In this document: positions 54,005-63,061 of the stretch, piece after piece
How positions within the stretch are numbered: position 1 is the first letter of the stretch
Layout: each line of letters starts with the position of its first letter
Assembly (NCBI RefSeq): GCF_022808775.1
Contig: NZ_JAKZLA010000003.1
Coordinates: 434,001-498,000, forward strand
Length of the DNA stretch: 64,000 bases
From: Geothrix terrae
GTDB taxonomy: Bacteria > Acidobacteriota > Holophagae > Holophagales > Holophagaceae
Direction of reading: 5' to 3'
Position numbers and translations under genes: made by a program
The notes under the pieces: model-generated
The model's database searches: none
Told to the model about the DNA's origin: nothing
The model's input: only the letters and a program-made list of their open reading frames with translations

Positions 54005-54799
54005 TCAAGGGTGAAGCGAGGGATCCGGCTGCACGTGCCCCAGCCGCCGCACCGGGCCGGAAAGCCACAAGTCGTGCCAGCCACCACCTGCCTCGGGAAG
54101 GAAGGTCACGGTGACGTCCTCTCCGCTGGCCGTGCGCAAACGCCACGTGCAGGGTCCACCGCCACGGGCCAGCCAGACCGCGGCGACGGCGCACCCGGTC
54201 CCGCAGCAGAGGGTCTCCCCTTCGACGCCACGCTCCCAGGAACGGATCCTCGCTTCGCCGGGGGCGGTCACCTCGACCACGTTCACGTTCGTGCCGCCGG
54301 CCAGCGCGGCATGGTGACGCAGGGGCGGGGCGTAATCGCGGAGGTCCACGGCCGCGACCGAGGGCACCTCGAGCACCAGCTGGGGATTGCCGATCCAGCC
54401 GAAGCCCGCGGGATGGGGCGTCGGCATGGGGACTTCACGAAGCGCGAAGCCCTTACCCTCGGGCATGCGGATGCCGACACCGCCTTCGCGATCCTGCCGG
54501 AGGAGGATGCGCTCGCCGCTGGAGATGGCTTCGATCAGGGGCCCTCCCGGAGCCCCCGGGACGGCCATGGCCGCCCTGCTACCATTGGAACAAAATGACT
54601 TGGCTCCGTCAGTATCCCAGTGCTCCAGAACCCAGGGGCCCGTTTCGGGCCTTTGCATCAAAAAAAGGCCATCTAAACCGAACCCCGTCCCCCTTGGACA
54701 AAGGGTTTTGGCCCAATCCGAACCGCTGCAACATTTAGCCTCCTCCTCCCAGAGGTAGCCAAAGACGTTGCCGGCCGCGGAGGCGAGGAAGAGGTCCAA
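54005..54799 (-). CDS. dapF: Diaminopimelate epimerase (divergent)
   Basis: DapF interconverts LL- and meso-diaminopimelate for lysine and peptidoglycan synthesis with two cysteines. In this 264-residue protein Cys70 (FCSNGSRA) and Cys199 (ETLCCGTGCA) match the catalytic pair and the ERGVEGET loop is intact. Several normally conserved positions differ: CSNG instead of CGNG, GNPQ instead of GNPH, and SAAGNVF in place of the usual N-terminal GLGNDF. The start is TTG at 54799, two bases after the ftsB-like stop. A T7 run occurs in the coding strand near residue 46. Confidence 0.85.
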   Translation of the reverse strand: MDLFLASAAGNVFGYLWEEEAKCCSGSDWAKTLCPRGTGFGLDGLFLMQRPETGPWVLEHWDTDGAKSFCSNGSRAAMAVPGAPGGPLIEAISSGERILLRQDREGGVGIRMPEGKGFALREVPMPTPHPAGFGWIGNPQLVLEVPSVAAVDLRDYAPPLRHHAALAGGTNVNVVEVTAPGEARIRSWERGVEGETLCCGTGCAVAAVWLARGGGPCTWRLRTASGEDVTVTFLPEAGGGWHDLWLSGPVRRLGHVQPDPSLHP

Positions 54800-54800
54800 C

Positions 54801-55103
54801 CTACTTCCCGCGGTTTCCGAAGGTGTAGACGGTCTCGCCGGGACGCGCGTAGCCCTGGCGCCGCGCCAAGGCCTCCATCAGCTCGGGATCCTTCGCGGCG
54901 AGGCGCTGGACCTCCTCGAGCAGCTCGCGGTTGCGCTTGTTGAGCTGCAGCAGCCGGGCGCGGGTCGCAGCCAGCTCGGCCTCCTGCTTCCGCAGTTCGG
55001 GCAGCCCCCCCTGGGAGAAGAGCAGCGCCATGAGGGACAAGAAGGCCGAGGCCCCGAACACGCCCCACAGGGTGGAGGACTTCAGGAGCCAGTTGGCGTT
55101 CAT
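54801..55103 (-). CDS. ftsB: FtsB/DivIC-like septum formation initiator
   Basis: A 100-residue bitopic membrane protein: a short cytoplasmic start, one transmembrane helix at about 9-29, and a coiled coil at about 34-75 (LRKQEAELAATRARLLQLNKRNRELLEEV) followed by a PGE motif (ARPGETVY). This is the usual layout of FtsB/DivIC, which links FtsL and FtsQ in the divisome. The position directly after eno is the common genomic context and supports the call. It is 2 bp from dapF. Confidence 0.88.
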   Translation of the reverse strand: MNANWLLKSSTLWGVFGASAFLSLMALLFSQGGLPELRKQEAELAATRARLLQLNKRNRELLEEVQRLAAKDPELMEALARRQGYARPGETVYTFGNRGK

Positions 55104-55111
55104 GGAGCCTC

Positions 55112-56434
<1,323 letters not shown>

Positions 56435-56471
56435 TTAGCCAGGTTGCGCAGATGGATTCGGTGGAATCCGT

Positions 56472-56951
56472 CTACTTCTTCGCGGCCTTCTTCGGCGCGG
56501 CCTTCTTCACGACCTTCTTGGCGGCCGGCTTCTTGGCAGCGGCCTTCTTCGGCGCGGCCTTCTTCACGGCCTTCTTCACGACCTTCTTGGCAGCGGCCTT
56601 CTTCGGCGCGGCCTTCTTGGCGGCGGCCTTCTTCGGCGCGGCCTTCTTGGCGGCGGCCTTCTTCGGCGCGGCCTTCTTGGCGACGGCCTTCTTCGGCGCG
56701 GCCTTCTTGGCGGCAGCCTTCTTCGGCGCGGCCTTCTTGGCGGCGGCCTTCTTCGGCGCGGCCTTCTTCACGGCCTTCTTGGCGGCCGGCTTCTTGGCGG
56801 CGGCCTTCTTCGGCGCGGCCTTCTTGGCAGCCGGCTTCTTGGCGGCGGCCTTCTTCTTCGGCGCGGCCTTCTTCGCGGCCGGCTTCTTGGCGGCGGGCTT
56901 CGCGGCCGCGGGGGCGGCGGGGGTGGCGACCATGTTGGTCAGTTCGGCCAT
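56472..56951 (-). CDS. Histone-H1-like Lys/Ala/Pro-rich protein (internal start)
   Basis: A 159-residue very basic protein starting [14 protein letters not shown] and then built from near-perfect ten-residue [10 protein letters not shown] units. It resembles bacterial H1-like and SPKK-type DNA-binding tails that compact the nucleoid. An independent start is supported by AAAGGAG six bases before the ATG, one of the best ribosome sites in the window. It is in the same frame as the TrpC-like domain, so the product may be made both alone and as the C-terminus of the fusion. Confidence 0.75.
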   Translation of the reverse strand: MAELTNMVATPAAPAAAKPAAKKPAAKKAAPKKKAAAKKPAAKKAAPKKAAAKKPAAKKAVKKAAPKKAAAKKAAPKKAAAKKAAPKKAVAKKAAPKKAAAKKAAPKKAAAKKAAPKKAAAKKVVKKAVKKAAPKKAAAKKPAAKKVVKKAAPKKAAKK

Positions 56952-57920
56952 GGGTGGCTCCTTTACGCCCTTTTGGGCGAGGTTGGAAGGGGTCGTGCGG
57001 GAAGATGGCTTGTCAGTGGCACCTTTCGTGCCAGTTGGGGTCGCGTCTTTCCGCTGGGAGGATATGCGTTCCTTGGCTGCGGCAGCAGCCGCGGGGGGAT
57101 GCGCCGCATCGGCGGCAGAGCCGGTCTTGCCTTTGGGCTTCGCGGCTTTTTTCGGGGGCTCGACGCCTGCCAGGATCTGCGCCAGGCGCTTGCCGGGATA
57201 GTAGTCATCAAGGAGGGCGTCGCCGATCAGCAGCCCATGGACGCCCAGGGCCTCCATCTGCTTGATCTGATCCAGCCGGTGGATGCCCCCCTCGACCAGC
57301 TTCAGGCAGCTTTTGGGGATCTTCTTGACCAGGGCGACGGCCTGGTCCCAGGAGGGCTCCCAGGTGTCGAGGTTGCGGCCCACGGCGCAGATGATGTCAG
57401 CCCCGGCCTCCACGGCCCGCTGAAGCTCGGCCTCCGAAGTCACCTCGACCACCACGTCGAGCCCTTTGCTGGTGGCGAACTTCAGCAGGGTCTCGAGCCG
57501 CTCCTGGCCCAGGAGGGCGGGCATGAGGAAGATCGCGTCCGCGCCGAGGATCTTGCTCTCCTCGACCTGGTACTCCTCGAAGATGAAGTCCCGGCGGATC
57601 AGGGGCAGCTTCACCTGGGCCCGCACCTCGGATAGGTGCTTGTCGTCGCCGTGATAGAGGAACTTGTCCGTGGCGACGGAGAGGACCCTGGCGCCGTTTT
57701 CGGCAAGACTCTTGGCGTGGGTGGAGGCCTTGTAAGAATCCCGGACCTGACCTCGGCCGGGGTCCCCCCCGGCAACTTCACCCAAGATCGTGATTCCAGG
57801 CTGGCTGAGTTCTTCCTTCAGGGAGTGGTGACCCTTGTAGGCATCTTTCACCGCCACGGGGCCCCTCTGCTTTTTGATTTCCACGTCGAGGGCCTTGAAG
57901 ATGGCGACTTTCTTTAGCAT
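56472..57920 (-). CDS. TrpC-like barrel fused in frame to a histone-H1-like Lys/Ala tail
   Basis: One unbroken 482-residue frame. Residues 1-256 have the indole-3-glycerol-phosphate synthase fold ([55 protein letters not shown]). Of the key residues of this enzyme, the Glu positions (Glu48, Glu159, Glu210) are kept, but the two Lys are Ala50 and Arg110, the Asn is Val180 and a Ser is Gly211, so normal catalysis is doubtful. Residues 257-323 are a disordered basic linker. From 324 to the end ([10 protein letters not shown] repeats) it is a histone-H1-like tail. A strong internal start at Met324 (ATG 56951) may also make the tail alone. No other trp gene is nearby. Confidence 0.8.
   Translation of the reverse strand: MLKKVAIFKALDVEIKKQRGPVAVKDAYKGHHSLKEELSQPGITILGEVAGGDPGRGQVRDSYKASTHAKSLAENGARVLSVATDKFLYHGDDKHLSEVRAQVKLPLIRRDFIFEEYQVEESKILGADAIFLMPALLGQERLETLLKFATSKGLDVVVEVTSEAELQRAVEAGADIICAVGRNLDTWEPSWDQAVALVKKIPKSCLKLVEGGIHRLDQIKQMEALGVHGLLIGDALLDDYYPGKRLAQILAGVEPPKKAAKPKGKTGSAADAAHPPAAAAAAKERISSQRKDATPTGTKGATDKPSSRTTPSNLAQKGVKEPPMAELTNMVATPAAPAAAKPAAKKPAAKKAAPKKKAAAKKPAAKKAAPKKAAAKKPAAKKAVKKAAPKKAAAKKAAPKKAAAKKAAPKKAVAKKAAPKKAAAKKAAPKKAAAKKAAPKKAAAKKVVKKAVKKAAPKKAAAKKPAAKKVVKKAAPKKAAKK
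56958..56964 (-). promoter_or_regulatory. Shine-Dalgarno site inside the TrpC-H1 frame
   Basis: TAAAGGAG precedes CCACCC and ATG (56951) on the minus strand. It lies within the disordered linker of the longer frame (codons for about KGVKEPP). Its strength and spacing argue that translation really starts here as well. Confidence 0.7.
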
Positions 57921-58401
57921 TTCCCACGCTCCAAATCTCAGATACCTCGCTGCTGGCCCTATGGGGAAGATGATCGGTCGTTTTTCCTCTGATTCAACAT
58001 CAAACCAGTGATTCGGATGAGGTCAACAGAGAAATCAAAAAAATCTTCATTTTTTTTGACGCTACCTCTCCGCCCACCCCCCATTCGTTTCCGACCTCCC
58101 GGACCCCCTCTCGGACGATCTCCGAGTCCGCTACGGGAGCCGCCGTGCGCGCATCACACGCACCGACGGCTGCGGTTCGCACCTTCTGAAACCCGCACCA
58201 TCAGCCGCGATCCGCGTGCCGTCGCATCGTCGGCTCCACCAGCTGGCGACCCCAACAGGACCCTCTCCGGGGAGCTCCAGGAGCCCGGGGGTTCGTGTCC
58301 CTCATCCGAGTCCGCGCCTGCTACGCTTCAACTCGCGCCTTCCGCCCCGGGCCCTGTGCAAGCGGCATTCGCGGTCCCGCCGGAAGCGACGAGAGGCCCC
58401 C
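57921..58401. promoter_or_regulatory. Divergent intergenic region with AT-rich inverted repeat
   Basis: 481 bp between the TrpC-H1 gene (minus) and upp (plus). It is AT-rich at 57960-58060, unlike the rest of the window. An inverted repeat TCAAAAAAA...TTTTTTTGA lies at 58035-58059. On the minus strand TTGACC (58026-58021) and TTGATG (58003-57998) are 17 bp apart, a possible promoter for the fusion gene. The part nearer upp is GC-rich and holds no feature I recognise. Confidence 0.4.
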
Positions 58402-59028
58402 ATGACGATCCATGTGCTCGACCATCCGCTGGTGCATCACAAGCTCTCCCTCATCCGCGACCGGAAGACCTCCGGCATCCTCTTCCGTTCGCTCATCGAG
58501 GAAGTGGGGCTGATCCTCGCGACCGAATCGACCCGCAGCCTCCCCGTGGAATCGATGGTGGTGGAGACCCCGCTCGAGCGCACGAGCACGCTGCGGCTGA
58601 AGTCCCTGGATCCCGTGCTGGTGCCCGTCCTGCGCGCAGGCCTCGGCCTCCTCCCCTCCTTCCTCAAGCTGCTGCCGACGGCGAAGGTGGGGCACCTGGG
58701 GCTCTACCGGGACCACGATTCCCTCGTGCCCGTTCCGTACTACCGGAACTTCCCCCCCCTGCTTGAGGATCGCCCCGTCTTCGTGCTGGACCCCATGCTC
58801 GCCACCGGGGGCAGCGCCTCAGAAGCCGTGCGTCAGCTCAAGGGCGCGGGCGCGGTGAACCTCACCCTTGTCGCGCTGCTCGCGGCACCCGAAGGCCTGG
58901 AGCGATTGATCGCGGACCACCCGGATCTCACCATCGTCGTCGCCGCCGTGGATCGCCAGCTCAACGAGAAGGGCTACATCCTCCCCGGCCTCGGCGACGC
59001 GGGGGATCGGCTGTTCGGAACCGCCTAG
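58402..59028 (+). CDS. upp: Uracil phosphoribosyltransferase
   Basis: Upp salvages uracil by joining it to PRPP to form UMP. The 208-residue protein has HPLVHHKLSLIRDRKTSG at the N-terminus, VPVLRAGLGL, the PRPP-binding VFVLDPMLATGGSASEAV, and the C-terminal uracil-binding YILPGLGDAGDRLFGT. The ATG at 58402 gives the usual length; the long in-frame extension upstream is low-complexity and not family-like. It ends 25 bp from the convergent DUF4388 gene. Confidence 0.96.
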   Translation: MTIHVLDHPLVHHKLSLIRDRKTSGILFRSLIEEVGLILATESTRSLPVESMVVETPLERTSTLRLKSLDPVLVPVLRAGLGLLPSFLKLLPTAKVGHLGLYRDHDSLVPVPYYRNFPPLLEDRPVFVLDPMLATGGSASEAVRQLKGAGAVNLTLVALLAAPEGLERLIADHPDLTIVVAAVDRQLNEKGYILPGLGDAGDRLFGTA

Positions 59029-59053
59029 GCCCTTCGAGCACGCACGGGGCCCA

Positions 59054-60505
59054 TCAGCCCTTTTCGCGTCCGAGCATGGAGCGCAGGCGCCCCATGAGGC
59101 CCTCGCCCCGGCTCACGTCAGGGGCGTCCTGGCCGCCGTAATCGGAAGGCACCGCCACCGAGGGATCGAGTTCGAGAGCCCGGCGGAAACAGCCCTGCGC
59201 GTTGGCGCGGAATCCCTTCCGGTGGTAGAGCTCTCCCATGAGGGCCCAGGGTTCGGCCGCCCTGGGCCGGATGCGGGAAGCCACCTGGAGCGCCTCGACC
59301 GCCCGGGTGGACCAGGCGGGATTGGTCAGCCTCAACCGGCCAAGAAGCAGCCAGGCCTCATAGGCTGCCGGGGAATCGCCGTCCAGCTTGATGGACTGCT
59401 CGAGGGCCCGGATGGCCTCGCTGGTGCGGTTCTGCATCACGTATGACTTGGCCTTCACCACGAGGTGGTGGGCCCGATCCGCCGAGGGGAGGGACTCCTC
59501 ATCCATCCTGGAAGGAAGCAGGGGAAGCACCGAAGGCGTGGGTTCATTGAAGGCCCGCTCCACCGTCTCCGGCGCCGGCGGCGGCAGGGAGCGCGGCGTG
59601 TGGGCCCGGGGCGGCGGGAAGTCCTCCTCCTCGAGCAGCAGGATCGGCTCCGGCGGCGCTTCGGGTTCGAGGACCGGGATGGATTCGAACACGGGCTCGG
59701 GAGGTTCCAGGGGTTCGGGTGCCGGGGTGGGCGGGGCGGATTCGCGGGGAAGCAGCGGCAGGTCCCCCCGCACCAGGTTCAGGCCGCCCAAGGCCCAGAG
59801 GGTGGCCACCAGCCGGGCCGACTCCCCGGGCGAGAGCCCCGAGAGAGAATTGATGGTCTCGTAGCCGAGCGGCTCAGAACCCAGCAGCGACAGGGCATAG
59901 GCCAAGGTCGGCGTGAGGGACAGGTCGCTGAGGGACTCCAGGAGATCCGCCCTCGCTTCCCACCGCCAATCCGGCTCGCTCTGGAACATCTCCACCAGCT
60001 CGAGGTCCACCTTGGCGCTCTGGAAGGTGTCCCACACAAGCCGCCGATGATCCAGCCAGAACTGGAGATCCCCGCTCAGGTTGTCCTCGAGCACGCCGGG
60101 CATCCAGGACATCTTCAGGATGGGGTGCTCCATGGCGTGGAGCAGGACCGATCCCAGCAGCTCGTGCAGGCGCTTGTCCCGCTCGGCGACCGTCATGAGC
60201 CCGCTCTGCACCACGCGATCGCCCATGCGGGAGCCTTCCCCGTCGGCCAGCAGCTCCTTGAGCGAGGCCATGTCCAGCACGCCGCGGCGGATGAGGAAGT
60301 TCCCGAACTGCTCTCCGACGGCATCGCTCCGCAGGTAGACGAGGTCCCCTCCCCGCCAGTACAGCCGGCGCGTGCCGTCGTTCTGCTCGAGCACAAGCTC
60401 CCCTTCGGCCCGCTGCTGGTGCAGCGAGCCCATGAGGGCTGGCAGGAAATAGCGAAGACGGACTTCGGGCACCGGAGGCTCCGGAGGGTGGATTCTAGTT
60501 TGCAT
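59054..60505 (-). CDS. DUF4388 and TPR protein
   Basis: A 483-residue cytoplasmic protein. An N-terminal DUF4388 (PatA-like) domain at about 15-110 (ALMGSLHQQRAEGELVLEQNDGTRRLYWRGGDLVYLRS) is followed by a helical region, a long Pro/Glu-rich linker (about 255-340), and C-terminal TPR units (about 345-450, AIRALEQSIKLDGDSPAAYEAWLLLG). DUF4388 proteins are often linked to signalling. It diverges from a Ser/Thr kinase across 125 bp, so it could be a substrate or partner of that kinase; this is inference from position only. Confidence 0.85.
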   Translation of the reverse strand: MQTRIHPPEPPVPEVRLRYFLPALMGSLHQQRAEGELVLEQNDGTRRLYWRGGDLVYLRSDAVGEQFGNFLIRRGVLDMASLKELLADGEGSRMGDRVVQSGLMTVAERDKRLHELLGSVLLHAMEHPILKMSWMPGVLEDNLSGDLQFWLDHRRLVWDTFQSAKVDLELVEMFQSEPDWRWEARADLLESLSDLSLTPTLAYALSLLGSEPLGYETINSLSGLSPGESARLVATLWALGGLNLVRGDLPLLPRESAPPTPAPEPLEPPEPVFESIPVLEPEAPPEPILLLEEEDFPPPRAHTPRSLPPPAPETVERAFNEPTPSVLPLLPSRMDEESLPSADRAHHLVVKAKSYVMQNRTSEAIRALEQSIKLDGDSPAAYEAWLLLGRLRLTNPAWSTRAVEALQVASRIRPRAAEPWALMGELYHRKGFRANAQGCFRRALELDPSVAVPSDYGGQDAPDVSRGEGLMGRLRSMLGREKG

Positions 60506-60630
60506 GTTCCCTGCCCGGATGCCAGCCCAAACGGGGCTTCTGGATGCCGAATTATCCCAAGTCCTTGGACCTGCGCAGGACAGGACCTATGCTGTCCCTC
60601 CATCCTCATCCCATCCGGGGGGACCTTCCC

Positions 60631-62307
60631 ATGTTCGAGAAGCTCGGAAAATTCGAGATCAAGCGCGTTCTCGGCAACGGCGCCATGGGCGAGGTCTACC
60701 TCGGCGAGGATCCCTCCATCGGCCGCGAAGTGGCCATCAAGACCATCCTCCCCTCCGCGGCCCAGGGCGACGAGGCCAAGGAGCGCTTCGCCCGCGAGGC
60801 CCGCGCCGCCGGCGTGCTGAACCATCCGAATCTCGTCACCATCTATGAGTTCGGCGAGGACCAGGGCGTGCTCTACATCGCCATGGAGTTCGTCAAGGGC
60901 CACGATCTGGACGAGCTGCTGCGGGACCAGTCGCTCACCCGTTCCGAGACCCTGGAGGTGCTGGCCCAGGTCTGCGACGGCCTCGGCTTCGCCCATCGCC
61001 AGCACATCGTCCACCGCGACATCAAGCCCACCAACGTCCGCGTCCAGCGCGACGGGCGGCGCCTCCACGCCAAGGTCATGGACTTCGGCGTGGCCAAGAT
61101 CAGCAACTCGGACATGACGGCCACGGGCATGGTCATGGGCACGGTGAGCTACATGGCGCCGGAGTACATCCGCACCGGGAAGCCCGATCCCCGCAGCGAC
61201 CTCTTCGCCGTGGGCGTCATGCTCTACGAGTGCCTGAGCGGACGGAAGCCCTTCGCCGGAGACACCACGCCCACGGTCCTCTATAAGATCGTCAACGAGG
61301 CGCCCGAGCCCCTCGAGGTGGGGATGCTGCAAGGCATCAGCCCCGCCATCCGCTCGGTGCTGGACCGATCCCTGGCGAAGGATCCGGACGCGCGGTTCCA
61401 GACGGCCGAGGACCTCGCCAAGGCCCTGCGCGCTGCGAAGGATCCCTCCTGGACAGGCCAGCTGGAGGAGGCGACCGCCCTTCTCCAGGCCGCCACGCCC
61501 ACCGCGCCGGTGGCGCCGCCGGCACCCGCCCCCGCGGCCGCCTCTTCGGCACCCACGATGCAGGCCCCGGTCGCGCCGCGTCCGCCGGTGACGACTCCGC
61601 TCCCGGCCCGCCCGGCGGGAGGCAAGCCGGTCCTCTGGATCGGCCTCGCGGCCCTCGTTCTGGCGGGCGCCGGCGGTGCGGGCTGGTGGGCTCTCCATCG
61701 AAGCGCCGCTCCCGCGCCCACGCTCCCTGCGGAAACCCGGGAAACCGCGACGCCTCCATCCGCCGGAGCGCCCGCCTCGGCGGGTGGCGGTATCCCCGCT
61801 CCCGCAGGGGCCAAGCCCGAGGCTGCGTCTTCTCGCGCCTCCCAGGTTGCGGAGCCCGCGCCGGGGCAACCGCGCGCACAGGACCCCGGACCCGCCGAGC
61901 CGAATGCGGGCAAAGCCAGGACCGGCGAACCCCGGGCCGAATCCCGGGCGATCGATCAGCCCGAGCTCTACCAGCCTGAAAAGCTCGACAAGCTGCAGAC
62001 CCACGAGCGCCTGAACCTCGGCAACGTCTCCATGAGCGAGGCCATCCAGCTGGCGGACAGCCAGCCCGACAAGGCCATCCACGGGTTCCGGCAGGCCATC
62101 AAGGCTGATCCGACCAACGTGAACGCCCATGCCTGGCTGGCCACCGTGCTCTATGATCAGGGCCGCCATGCCGAATTCGTCCAGGAGTTGCGCGAGGCGC
62201 GGCGCCAGGGCATCCTCGGCCAGATGGCCGCGCGCAACATCCGCTTCCGGGCCGTCCTCAACCAGGCCCGTTTCAACCGGAAGCTCCCTGCGGATCTGGC
62301 GGACTGA
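60631..62307 (+). CDS. Membrane Ser/Thr protein kinase with helical repeat C-terminus
   Basis: A 558-residue Hanks-type kinase. The kinase domain (about 8-265) has the glycine loop GNGAMGEVYLG, Lys37 in VAIK, catalytic HRDIKPTN with Asp130, and DFGVAK, so it should be active. A Pro/Ala-rich juxtamembrane linker (about 285-330), one transmembrane helix at about 333-355, a second Pro/Ala-rich external linker, and a TPR-like C-terminus (DKAIHGFRQAIKADPTNVNAHAWLATVLYDQGRH) follow. ATG 60631 sits after GGGGGGACC; the frame continues upstream but lacks a start signal. rnc follows 2 bp later. Confidence 0.94.
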   Translation: MFEKLGKFEIKRVLGNGAMGEVYLGEDPSIGREVAIKTILPSAAQGDEAKERFAREARAAGVLNHPNLVTIYEFGEDQGVLYIAMEFVKGHDLDELLRDQSLTRSETLEVLAQVCDGLGFAHRQHIVHRDIKPTNVRVQRDGRRLHAKVMDFGVAKISNSDMTATGMVMGTVSYMAPEYIRTGKPDPRSDLFAVGVMLYECLSGRKPFAGDTTPTVLYKIVNEAPEPLEVGMLQGISPAIRSVLDRSLAKDPDARFQTAEDLAKALRAAKDPSWTGQLEEATALLQAATPTAPVAPPAPAPAAASSAPTMQAPVAPRPPVTTPLPARPAGGKPVLWIGLAALVLAGAGGAGWWALHRSAAPAPTLPAETRETATPPSAGAPASAGGGIPAPAGAKPEAASSRASQVAEPAPGQPRAQDPGPAEPNAGKARTGEPRAESRAIDQPELYQPEKLDKLQTHERLNLGNVSMSEAIQLADSQPDKAIHGFRQAIKADPTNVNAHAWLATVLYDQGRHAEFVQELREARRQGILGQMAARNIRFRAVLNQARFNRKLPADLAD

Positions 62308-62309
62308 CC

Positions 62310-63017
62310 ATGGCGAAACACGCCGAAGAACGGGCCGCCCTGGAGGCCGCACTGGGCTACCGGTTCGCGAATCCCGCGCTGCTCCAGGAGGCGCTGACCC
62401 ACACCTCCGCCGCCAGGGGCCGGGACAACCAGCGGCTGGAGTTCCTGGGGGATGCCCTCCTGAATTTCTCCGTGGCGCTGCTGCTCCACCGGGAGCGGCC
62501 GGACTGGCAGGAAGGCCCCATGAGCAAGTTCCGGGGCGTGCTGGTGTGCACGGATTCGCTGCACCGGTGGGCGCTGGATCTGGGCCTGGATCGCGCCCTG
62601 AGCGCCGCGCATCCCAGGAAGGCCCCCCCCATGGGACCCAAACCCCTGGCCGATGCCCTGGAGGCCCTGCTGGCGGCGGTCTACCTGGACGCCCAGGCTT
62701 CGGGAAGGGATGGACACGCCGCCGCCATGGCCCTGGCGGAAGGCCGGTTCCTGGAGCCCATCCGCCAGGCCCATCCGGATGCGTGGTCCCGCCTGGATCC
62801 CAAGACCTCCCTCCAGGAGGCCGCCGCCCGGCTAGGATTGCCCACTCCCGCGTACACCCTGATCTCCCAATCCGGTCCCGGTCACGCCCCCCTCTTCACT
62901 GTGCGGGTGGCCGTGGGCGATCGCAGCGTCGACGCCCGGGGGTCCTCCCGCAAGCGGGCCGAAAGCGACGCCGCCCGGCACCTCCTGGATCTGCTGACGG
63001 GATCCTCACAGGCGTAA
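62310..63017 (+). CDS. rnc: Ribonuclease III
   Basis: RNase III cuts double-stranded RNA in rRNA and mRNA maturation. The 235-residue protein has the catalytic signature QRLEFLGDALLNF (Glu44 and Asp48 bind Mg2+), a second acidic cluster in ADALEALLAAVYLDA, and a C-terminal dsRNA-binding domain (about 160-232, DPKTSLQEAAARLGLPTPAYTLI ... SRKRAESDAARHLLDLL). It starts 2 bp after the kinase stop, so the two are co-transcribed. Confidence 0.95.
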   Translation: MAKHAEERAALEAALGYRFANPALLQEALTHTSAARGRDNQRLEFLGDALLNFSVALLLHRERPDWQEGPMSKFRGVLVCTDSLHRWALDLGLDRALSAAHPRKAPPMGPKPLADALEALLAAVYLDAQASGRDGHAAAMALAEGRFLEPIRQAHPDAWSRLDPKTSLQEAAARLGLPTPAYTLISQSGPGHAPLFTVRVAVGDRSVDARGSSRKRAESDAARHLLDLLTGSSQA

Positions 63018-63061
63018 CCCTTGCGTTACACTCCCATCTACCGGTCTACCGGGGTGTCCGC

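Noticed and set aside
58060-58401. tRNA or small RNA gene upstream of upp
   Set aside because: A GGTTCG stretch is present but no cloverleaf could be drawn around it.
60193-62352. Long minus-strand frame across the Ser/Thr kinase
   Set aside because: Antisense to a kinase with intact catalytic motifs; arginine/glycine-rich noise.
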